Source: an uncultured Massilia sp. (lineage in GTDB: Bacteria; Pseudomonadota; Gammaproteobacteria; Burkholderiales; Burkholderiaceae_D). From it: 45,944 bases of DNA. The stretch is from assembly GCF_913773735.1 (NCBI RefSeq), contig NZ_CAJYEB010000050.1, positions 1 through 45,944 on the forward strand, written 5' to 3'. The notes below the pieces were generated by a model that saw only the letters and a list, made by a program, of their open reading frames with translations, was not told where the DNA came from and searched no databases. Below are positions 35,018-45,944 of this stretch, piece after piece. A program made the translations under genes and the position numbers. How positions within the stretch are numbered: position 1 is the stretch's first letter; each line of letters starts with the position of its first letter.

Positions 35018-35454
35018 TTGGCCGCATCCCGGGCGCGCCGCAGCGCCGCCGCGTCGATGACGCCGTCGCGGTCCGCGTCCAGCCAGTCGAACAGGCGCGT
35101 GCCGGCCACGAATTCGTCGCGGTCCAGCCGGCCGTCGCCGTTCGCATCCAGCGCGCGGACCAGCTGGTCGAACTGCGCGCCCTGCCGGCCGCCGCGCAGC
35201 ATCGCCGGGATGTCGTCGGCGGACAGCTGGCCGTCGTGGTTGCGGTCCATGCGGGCGAAGCGCGCGGCGCGCCAGGCCGTCCATTCCTCGCGCACGATGC
35301 GGCCGTCCTGGTTGGCGTCGGCGTCGGCGACGTTGTCCAGCATGCGGGCGAACTGCCGGCCCGGCTGGCCGGACGGCTGGGCCAGGGCGCCGGGGGACGG
35401 CGCGCACAGCGCGGCCGCGAGCAGGCCGGCCACCAGGGAAGTCTGGATGCGCAT
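35014..35454 (-). CDS. Exported EF-hand calcium-binding protein
   Basis: The 146-residue protein has a signal peptide ending near AQP (26) and four EF-hand loops: residues 46-57 (DANQDGRIVREE), 70-81 (DRNHDGQLSADD), 103-114 (DANGDGRLDRDE) and 126-137 (DADRDGVIDAAA, which lacks the final acidic residue). The ATG at 35454 has AGGAG upstream and gives a normal signal peptide; the frame is open to 35583. It probably senses or buffers calcium in the periplasm and is coupled to the DUF3089 gene. Confidence 0.88.
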   Translation of the reverse strand: MRIQTSLVAGLLAAALCAPSPGALAQPSGQPGRQFARMLDNVADADANQDGRIVREEWTAWRAARFARMDRNHDGQLSADDIPAMLRGGRQGAQFDQLVRALDANGDGRLDRDEFVAGTRLFDWLDADRDGVIDAAALRRARDAAK

Positions 35455-35464
35455 GATCGTCTCC

Positions 35465-35821
35465 TCAGTGGCCGCGGCAGGCGATCGGCGCACCGGCGGC
35501 GTCGGTGCAGCCGGCGCTGCGGGTGATGCCCTGCCCCTTCTCGTAGCTGGCATTGCGCTGGAAGCTGTTGCCGGTCGCCGCATCCGTCACCCGCAGGGTG
35601 CGCGTGGCGCTGGCCGCGCCGTCCCCGGCATGCCGGTAGCTGCGCTGCGCCGCCACCGTGCCGCGCGGGCCGGCGGCGTCCAGCGCCACGTCGCGGCTGG
35701 TGTTGCCCCGGCCGTCGCGCTGCACGGTGCGGCTGCGCAGGTAGCCGGCGTCGGCCCACGCGGCCTGCAGCGGCATGGCCTGGCCGAGCACCAGGACCGT
35801 CGCCAGTATCGTTCTCTTCAT
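35465..35821 (-). CDS. Small exported protein of unknown function
   Basis: The 118-residue protein has a signal peptide (MKRTILATVLVLGQAMPLQA) and a polar, Thr/Arg/Asn-rich mature part with VQRDGRGNTSRDVALDAAGP and the repeat-like pattern RTxxVxDAxG. I do not recognise a family. AAGGAG precedes the ATG. It is the first gene of a three-gene operon with the EF-hand and DUF3089 genes, 10 nt before the EF-hand start. Confidence 0.72.
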   Translation of the reverse strand: MKRTILATVLVLGQAMPLQAAWADAGYLRSRTVQRDGRGNTSRDVALDAAGPRGTVAAQRSYRHAGDGAASATRTLRVTDAATGNSFQRNASYEKGQGITRSAGCTDAAGAPIACRGH

Positions 35822-35875
35822 CGTCGTTCTCCTTCGGTCGAGGGGTCAAGGGATGGGGGCAGGATGCTCCCGGAC

Positions 35876-35921
35876 TGTTACGCAACGATGAGGAAACGGG
35901 GCAGGATGTTACGAAACGATG
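35876..35921. promoter_or_regulatory. Two 15-bp direct repeats, candidate regulator sites
   Basis: TGTTACGCAACGATG (35876-35890) and TGTTACGAAACGATG (35907-35921) differ at one base and are spaced 31 bp, about three helical turns. A diverged half (TGTAACG) follows at 35935. They lie in the 196-nt spacer between the EF-hand operon and the response-regulator gene, where an OmpR-type regulator would bind. Confidence 0.55.
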
Positions 35922-36017
35922 CAGGCGCGCCGCCGTGTAACGGTTTGTCATGGTTGGCCGTCCCGACGGTCCCCGGAGTTGCGGTAGCATGACGGCTCGT
36001 CCCCACAGGAAGGCCCC

Positions 36018-36734
36018 ATGACTTCATCCGCCGGCCGCGTGGTCGTCGTCGACGACGACCCGGAAATGCGGTCCCTGCTGCAGCGCTATCTCGGCGAGAA
36101 CGGCTACGACGTGCGCGTGCTGGCCGACGGCGCCGGCCTGGAACGGACGCTGGCGCGCGCGCCGGCCGACGTCCTGATCCTGGACGTGATGATGCCCGGC
36201 GAGGACGGCCTGAGCCTCTGCCGGCGCCTGCGCGCGGCCGGGGAGCAGACGCCGATCATCATGCTGACGGCGAAAGGCGATCCGGTGGACCGCGTGCTGG
36301 GCCTGGAAATGGGCGCCGACGACTACCTCGGCAAGCCCTTCCTGCCGCGCGAACTGGTGGCGCGCGTGGCCGCCATCCAGCGCCGCAATCCCAAGGCCAG
36401 CTTCGTGCAGAACGGCAGCCGCCAGCTGCGCTTCGGGCGCTTCGTGCTGGACCTGGACGGCATGAGCCTGTCCCGCGACGGCCGCCAGGTCGACCTGTCC
36501 ACGCGCGAATTCAGGCTGCTGACGGTGCTGGTGCAGCAGGCCGGCCGCCCGCTGTCGCGCACGCAGATCATCGACCTGGCGATGGGCCGCGACGCCGACG
36601 TCACCGACCGCGCCATCGACGTGCAGATCGTGCGCCTGCGCCGCATGATCGAGGACGATCCGGCCCGGCCGCGCTGGATCAGGACCGTGTGGGGCCACGG
36701 CTACGTCTTCAGCAAGGCACAGGACGGCGCATGA
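36018..36734 (+). CDS. OmpR-family response regulator
   Basis: The 238-residue protein has a receiver domain with the acidic triad Asp12-14, phospho-acceptor Asp56 (LILDVMMPGEDG) and Lys106 (GKPF), and a winged-helix DNA-binding domain with STREFRLLTVLVQQAGRPLS and IRTVWGHGYVFS. AGGAAGG precedes the ATG. The kinase gene begins in its stop codon (ATGA). The divergent EF-hand operon and the direct repeats between them suggest, but do not prove, that it controls that operon and itself. Confidence 0.93.
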   Translation: MTSSAGRVVVVDDDPEMRSLLQRYLGENGYDVRVLADGAGLERTLARAPADVLILDVMMPGEDGLSLCRRLRAAGEQTPIIMLTAKGDPVDRVLGLEMGADDYLGKPFLPRELVARVAAIQRRNPKASFVQNGSRQLRFGRFVLDLDGMSLSRDGRQVDLSTREFRLLTVLVQQAGRPLSRTQIIDLAMGRDADVTDRAIDVQIVRLRRMIEDDPARPRWIRTVWGHGYVFSKAQDGA

Positions 36735-38077
36735 CGGCCCCCCGCCCGTGGCCGCGCCGCCTGCTGGCGCAGACCCTGCTGTCCACCGCGCTGGTCGTGG
36801 TGCTGGCGCAGGCGCTGAGCCTGGCGATGTTCTATTTCCTGTCCCTGCGCCCGGCCCTGCTGGAAGTGGCGCAGGTGACGGCGCGCGGCGTGGCCGTGCT
36901 GGCCGACGCGCTGGAATACGTGCCGCCCGCCGAGCAGAAGACCGTGCTGGAACGGGTGGCGCGCGCCTCGGCGCTCGAGATCTGGACCGGCGCGCGCCCG
37001 CCCGACGACCGGGGACCGCGCCCGCGGCCCGTCGAACGCGTGTTCATGCGCGAATTCGCGCGCGCGCTGGACGCGCGCACCGACATCGCCTGGCGCACCG
37101 ACCGCCAGCGCCGGCTGTGGATCCGCACCCGGCTGGGCCAGGACAGCTACTGGGTCAGCATGCGCGCCTATCCGTCCGGCGCCGGCCTGACGCTGGTGTC
37201 GATCATGCTCGGCACGACGGCGCTGGCGCTGCTGGCCTCGTGGATGCTGCACCGCCGCCTGCTGCGTCCCCTGCACGCGCTGTACCGCGCCACCGAATCC
37301 TACCGCCCGTCCGCCCCCGTCGCGCCGCTGCCGGAAGCGGGGCCGCGCGAAGTGGCCGTGCTGGCGCGCAGCTTCAACCGCATGACCGAGCGGCTGGCGC
37401 GCGCCGACGCCGAACGCGCCATGGTGCTGGCCGGGATCTCGCACGACCTGCGCACCCCGCTGTCGAAGCTGAAGCTGGCGCTGGAAATGATGCGCCCCGA
37501 CGATCCGCAGCTGCAGGACAGCGCCCAGCGCCAGGTCGACGGCATCGAGCGCATCCTGGCGCAGTTCATGACCTTCGCGCGCGGCTTCGACGCCGAGCCG
37601 GAAACGCTGGCCGACCCGAACGCGCTGTTCGAGGAACTGGCGGCCGACCATGCCGACCACGACATCCGCGTGGCGCCGCTGCAGCCGCCGGCGCTGCTGC
37701 GCTGCCGTCCCGAGGCCCTGCGCCGCGCGCTGGGCAACCTGCTGGAAAACGCGCTGCGCCACGGCGCCGGGCCCGTCATGCTGTCGGCCGACCGCACCGG
37801 CGGCATGCTGCGGCTGGCCGTGCGCGATGGCGGCGCCGGCATCCCGCCCGCCCTGCTGCCCTCGGTGACGGAACCGTTCGTGCGCGGCGACCCGGCGCGC
37901 GGCGCGGGAACGAGCGGTACCGGCGGCACCGGCCTCGGCCTGTCGATCGCGGAGCAGGTGGCGCAGTTGCACGGCGGCCGGCTGCGGCTGGACAACGTGG
38001 CGGGCGGCTTCTGCGCCGCCCTGCTGCTGCCCGGCGGGCGCACCAGCCCTATGCCGGCGGCGTCGCCGGATCCTTGA
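36731..38077 (+). CDS. EnvZ-like sensor histidine kinase
   Basis: The 448-residue protein has two membrane helices (about 11-37 and 150-173) around a short periplasmic domain of about 110 residues, then a HAMP linker. The H-box is LAGISHDLRTPLSKLKLALE with His238. The ATPase boxes are NLLENALRH (336-344), DGGAGIP (366-372) and GTGLGLSI (399-406). It would phosphorylate the regulator encoded just upstream. Its 3' end overlaps the convergent zinc-finger gene by 29 nt. Confidence 0.93.
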   Translation: MTAPRPWPRRLLAQTLLSTALVVVLAQALSLAMFYFLSLRPALLEVAQVTARGVAVLADALEYVPPAEQKTVLERVARASALEIWTGARPPDDRGPRPRPVERVFMREFARALDARTDIAWRTDRQRRLWIRTRLGQDSYWVSMRAYPSGAGLTLVSIMLGTTALALLASWMLHRRLLRPLHALYRATESYRPSAPVAPLPEAGPREVAVLARSFNRMTERLARADAERAMVLAGISHDLRTPLSKLKLALEMMRPDDPQLQDSAQRQVDGIERILAQFMTFARGFDAEPETLADPNALFEELAADHADHDIRVAPLQPPALLRCRPEALRRALGNLLENALRHGAGPVMLSADRTGGMLRLAVRDGGAGIPPALLPSVTEPFVRGDPARGAGTSGTGGTGLGLSIAEQVAQLHGGRLRLDNVAGGFCAALLLPGGRTSPMPAASPDP

Positions 38078-38327
38078 CGACCCGGTCGACGTAGCACCAG
38101 CCCCAGGTCTCGCCCGGCTCGCCGGAGCGGATGACGGGGTGGCCCGTCGCATGGAAATGGCGCGTGGCGTGCTTGTTCTTCGAGTCGTCGCAGCAGCCGA
38201 CGTGGCCGCAGGACAGGCATACGCGCAGGTGCACCCAGCTGTCGCCCATGCGCAGGCATTCCTCGCAGCCGTCGGTATTGCCCGCGCGGGCGGAGACTTC
38301 ATGAAAATGCCGGCAATCGTTCTGCAT
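38049..38327 (-). CDS. UBP-type zinc-finger protein
   Basis: The 92-residue protein consists of one zf-UBP fold: GCEECLRMGDSWVHLRVCLS with CGHVGCCDDS, then HATRHFHATGHPVI, GETWGWCYVD. Conserved Cys and His residues suit zinc binding. In eukaryotes this domain binds ubiquitin C-termini; in bacteria its role is unknown. ATG at 38327 follows AGGAGG; a GTG one codon upstream is possible. It overlaps the kinase gene 3' end on the other strand. Confidence 0.88.
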   Translation of the reverse strand: MQNDCRHFHEVSARAGNTDGCEECLRMGDSWVHLRVCLSCGHVGCCDDSKNKHATRHFHATGHPVIRSGEPGETWGWCYVDRVVKDPATPPA

Positions 38328-38343
38328 CACTCCTCCTGATCGT

Positions 38344-39324
38344 CTACCCCGAGCATCGCCGATCCCGGCACGGCGCGCCCCTATCGGGAGACAGGCCGCC
38401 CTCCGCCCGGCACAGCACCGGATTGGCGCCGTCGCGGCTCCATTCGCACCAGCCGCCGTCGTACACGGCGATGCGCTCCCAGCCCATCAGCCAGGCGTAG
38501 AAGAACGCCAGCGACGCGCGCCAGCCGGTGCCGCAGTAGAACACCGTCAGGCGCTCCTGCCGGATGCCGCCAGCTTGCCACATCGCGCGGATCCGCGCCG
38601 CCGGCTTCATGTCGCCGTGGGCGTCGTGGAACGCGCTCATGCTGTGGACGTCGTCGCCCTCGCCGGCGCGGCCCCAGACGGCGCCGGGGATGTCGCCGCG
38701 CGCCGCGATGTAGCTGTAGCCGGAAGTCCTGCCGGTGAATTCGTTCCAGGTGCGGATGCTGACCAGCGTGCCGTCGGCGCGCGCCAGCAGGTCGCGCGTG
38801 CGCGCCATGTCGAACAGGTAGTCGGGCCGTGCGGGAAACGGCGCGCCGAAGTCGCCGGCGGCGGGCCAGCGGCGCGGCGCACCCCGCGCCAGCGGCAGGC
38901 CGGCGCGCAGCCAGGCGTCGAACCCGCCGTCGAGCAGGCGCACGTCGGCGACGCCGGCATACAGCAGCAGGTGGGCGGCGCGGGCGGCGGCCAGCGGATG
39001 GCGTCCGTACAGCACGACGGTGGCGTCGTGGCGGATGCCGTGGGCGAGCAGGACCTGTTCCAGCGCGGGGTCCGGCACCTTGTTCCACAGCGGGCCGTGT
39101 TCGAGTTCCGTCGTGTCGATGTAACCGGCGCCGGGGACGTGGCCGGCGCCGAACGCGTCCGCGGCGCCGCAGCCGATCTCGAACAGGCGCCATGCGCCGG
39201 CCGGCGCGGCGGCGACGGGCGCACCGGCGACGAGGCCGGCGATCCAGGCGGGCGTGACGAGCTGGCGCCAGCGCGGCAGGTCGCGGCGCCAGCCGAAGGG
39301 GACGATGGCCGCGGTGCTGTGCAA
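38344..39324 (-). CDS. Two-domain rhodanese-type sulfurtransferase
   Basis: The 326-residue protein has two rhodanese domains. The first lacks the active Cys (VLYGRH). The second has TVFYCGTGWRASLAFFYAWL with Cys264. This is the layout of thiosulfate or 3-mercaptopyruvate sulfurtransferases. The CGTGWR loop differs from the typical CGSGVT of mercaptopyruvate enzymes. No ATG or GTG fits; TTG at 39324 is inferred, and a TATAAT box lies 34 nt upstream. The start is the least certain part of this call. Confidence 0.8.
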   Translation of the reverse strand: MHSTAAIVPFGWRRDLPRWRQLVTPAWIAGLVAGAPVAAAPAGAWRLFEIGCGAADAFGAGHVPGAGYIDTTELEHGPLWNKVPDPALEQVLLAHGIRHDATVVLYGRHPLAAARAAHLLLYAGVADVRLLDGGFDAWLRAGLPLARGAPRRWPAAGDFGAPFPARPDYLFDMARTRDLLARADGTLVSIRTWNEFTGRTSGYSYIAARGDIPGAVWGRAGEGDDVHSMSAFHDAHGDMKPAARIRAMWQAGGIRQERLTVFYCGTGWRASLAFFYAWLMGWERIAVYDGGWCEWSRDGANPVLCRAEGGLSPDRGAPCRDRRCSG

Positions 39325-39357
39325 GAGAGATGGAAGACGTGGTCGGGTGGATGGGGG

Positions 39358-39363
39358 ATTATA
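39358..39363 (-). promoter_or_regulatory. TATAAT box of the sulfurtransferase gene
   Basis: A perfect TATAAT on the minus strand lies 34 nt before the inferred TTG start, giving a leader of about 25 nt. The -35 region is poor (GCGATC). Confidence 0.4.
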
Positions 39364-39389
39364 CCGGCGCCCGCGCTCCCGATCGCCCC

Positions 39390-39614
39390 TCAGGCGCCGG
39401 GCGGCCCCGCCTCGTACCACACGCGCAGCCCGCGCTCGACCGCATCGATGCCGATGCTGCCGCGCACCTGGCTGCGGATGGTCTCGACGTTCAAGGGCCG
39501 CACGCCGGTGCGCAGCAGCCACGCGTTGGCGGCCACCAGGGCGCCGTCGATGCCGTCGAGGTCCTGCTTCGACGTGAAATCCCGGAATGCGATCATGTGG
39601 GTTCCCTGCTCCAT
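39390..39614 (-). CDS. Small unknown protein linked to the PilT-like ATPase
   Basis: The 74-residue product (AFRDFTSKQDLDGIDGALVA, then NAWLLRTGVRPLNVETI) is not recognised. The ATG at 39614 follows directly on the ATPase TGA; a second ATG at 39596 has AGGGA upstream and may be the true start. No signal or membrane segment is seen. Tight linkage suggests a cytoplasmic partner of the ATPase. Confidence 0.6.
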   Translation of the reverse strand: MEQGTHMIAFRDFTSKQDLDGIDGALVAANAWLLRTGVRPLNVETIRSQVRGSIGIDAVERGLRVWYEAGPPGA

Positions 39615-40736
39615 TCAGACCATCTCGGCAAAGCCGATGCGATCCGTCGTCGCCGCGCGCGCCTCCTCGACGCCCACCTTGTGCGCCGCCAGCAGCGCCT
39701 CGAGCACGCTGTTCATCGTGTGGCAGCCGGGCCCGCGCCCGGCGTTCATGTGGGCGCGGATGGCGCCCAGATCGCCCTGCCCGATCATCTCGACGATGGC
39801 CGGGCTCAGGCTCAGGCACTCGGTGGCCAGATGGTAGCGGTTGCCCTGCTTCGACGGCAGCAGCGCCTGGCACAGCACGCCGCGCAGCGCGTGCGCCAGC
39901 GCCTGGCCCTGGGCGTCGGCATTGCCCAGCAGGCGCAGCATCTTCTGCAGGCCCAATTCGGTCGAGCGCGCGTGCAGCGTGGCCAGCACCAGCGGGCCGG
40001 ATTCGGCCAGCGCCAGCGCCTCCTGGGCCGTCTGGGCGTCGCGGATCTCGCCGATCACGATCACGTCCGGACGCTCGCGCAGCGCGTCCAGCGCGCCCAG
40101 GTAATAGCTGCCGACGTCGCCGTCCGCGCCCACCTCGCGCTGGGTGATGATGCACTTGCGCTGCGGGATCAGGGTCTCGACCGGGTCCTCGATGGTGATG
40201 ATGTGGCCGGAGCGCGTGCGGTTGATCTCGTCCAGCATCGAGGCGATGGTGGTCGACTTGCCCTGGCAGGTATCGCCGATGATCAGGACCAGGCCGCTCG
40301 TCAGCCGGGCGAACTCCAGTTCGTCGCGGTGCAGGCCCAGTTCGGCCAGCGGCACCGGCTCCTTGGGAAAGCGCCGGATCACGCAGCCCAGGCGCTTGCG
40401 CCCCTGGAAGCGGAAGCAGTTGGCGCGGATGCGCGCCGTGTGCAGGTCGATCGAGCGGTCGAAGGCGCGCTCGTCGATGCGTTCGGCCCAGTTCGGCTCG
40501 ATCACGTCGAAGAATTCTTCCAGCTCTTCCTTCGTGATCGGCGAATCGGTCACCGCCACCAGGCCCTTCGGCTGGCGCAGCATCAGGGGGCTGTTCTGGT
40601 GGATGATGATGTCCGAGAACACCAGCTTCGAGTTCAGCAGGTGCAGGATCTGCTCGACCAGGGTGCCGAACACCGGATGGTCTTCGTTCTCGATATAGGA
40701 CAGGGTGGGAATCTGCGAGGACTGGTGGTGTTCCAT
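39615..40736 (-). CDS. PilT/PilU-like type IV pilus ATPase
   Basis: The 373-residue protein has an N-terminal PilT-like domain with SDIIIHQNSPLMLRQ and a motor domain. The Walker A is GDTCQGKST (154-162), which keeps the essential GKST but has an unusual Asp-Thr-Cys-Gln interior. ITIEDPVE is the Asp box, DVIVIGEIRD (224-233) the Walker B region and LATLHARS the His box. Such hexameric ATPases retract pili. No other pilus gene is nearby. It is divergent from the giant DUF4347 gene. Confidence 0.85.
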   Translation of the reverse strand: MEHHQSSQIPTLSYIENEDHPVFGTLVEQILHLLNSKLVFSDIIIHQNSPLMLRQPKGLVAVTDSPITKEELEEFFDVIEPNWAERIDERAFDRSIDLHTARIRANCFRFQGRKRLGCVIRRFPKEPVPLAELGLHRDELEFARLTSGLVLIIGDTCQGKSTTIASMLDEINRTRSGHIITIEDPVETLIPQRKCIITQREVGADGDVGSYYLGALDALRERPDVIVIGEIRDAQTAQEALALAESGPLVLATLHARSTELGLQKMLRLLGNADAQGQALAHALRGVLCQALLPSKQGNRYHLATECLSLSPAIVEMIGQGDLGAIRAHMNAGRGPGCHTMNSVLEALLAAHKVGVEEARAATTDRIGFAEMV

Positions 40737-40969
40737 CGGCGCTTTGGTGACGAACGCGAAAGATTCATTATAAAACCGTCATCCGCACAAAGTTCCTATC
40801 AGCAAGATATTTTTTCCCCCCGAACGGCAGGAATGCGCGATCGGCAGGCGCGTATTGTTGTCGATGCGTAACAGGCACCGGATATGGAACAGTTTTTTGG
40901 CGGTTGATATTGCTCAAAAGAATTTAAAAACTTAGAGTTACGCACATTCCCCAACTCGTTCGACCACCG

Positions 40970-45944
<4,975 letters not shown>

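Overview
The window comes from a GC-rich betaproteobacterium, most likely Oxalobacteraceae (Massilia/Telluria group). This rests on the tuf-rpsJ order, a 132-residue-class ribosomal protein set and RpoA of betaproteobacterial type, a long Ala/Pro-rich RpoD, and GC-rich accessory genes with dispersed GTAGGGTG-type palindromes. It was judged by reading only; no database search was possible.

Layout. (1) 1-944: 3' end of tuf, a 303-nt spacer carrying a decayed copy of the tuf tail and several palindromes, then rpsJ closed by a strong intrinsic terminator. (2) 1000-10481: a block that splits rpsJ from rplC, genes that are normally adjacent. It holds one unknown membrane protein on the plus strand and, on the minus strand, ggpPS-like (osmolyte synthesis), an MscS-type channel, and five overlapping genes (ATP-grasp, PRTase-TRSP, HAD, StiP/PRTase-PELOTA, HpcH/HpaI aldolase). 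These five match the biosynthetic module known from Ter (tellurium/stress) loci, but no terBCDEF genes lie here. (3) 10858-25401: tRNA-Val, a fresh promoter and leader, then rplC to rplQ (S10, spc and alpha groups including secY, infA, rpmJ, rpoA) in canonical order. (4) 25451-26524: a complete IS1595-type insertion sequence placed exactly between the rplQ and rpoD terminators. (5) 26598-31241: rpoD (minus), a 593-nt spacer with an AT-rich promoter island and a candidate small RNA, then a ProQ/FinO protein and a DEDDy exonuclease. (6) 31326-33855: three c-type cytochrome genes with six haem sites in total. (7) 33965-38327: a minus-strand operon of three exported proteins (unknown, EF-hand, DUF3089 hydrolase) divergent from an OmpR/EnvZ-like two-component system, then a small UBP zinc-finger protein. 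(8) 38344-40736: a rhodanese-type sulfurtransferase and a PilT/PilU-like ATPase with a small partner. (9) 40970-end: the first 1,658 codons of a giant DUF4347/FG-GAP/cadherin-like surface or secreted protein that runs off the window.

How it fits together. The translation core is continuous from rplC on, but rpsJ has been cut off from it. The rpsJ side ends in a terminator and the rplC side restarts at a TTGCGT-17-TATACT promoter, so the split looks regulated and established rather than fresh damage. The minus-strand block reads in one direction from ggpPS to the aldolase gene and combines osmotic stress functions with a predicted pathway for a modified nucleotide- or nucleoside-like metabolite. 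That block is the best candidate for an under-described system in this window.
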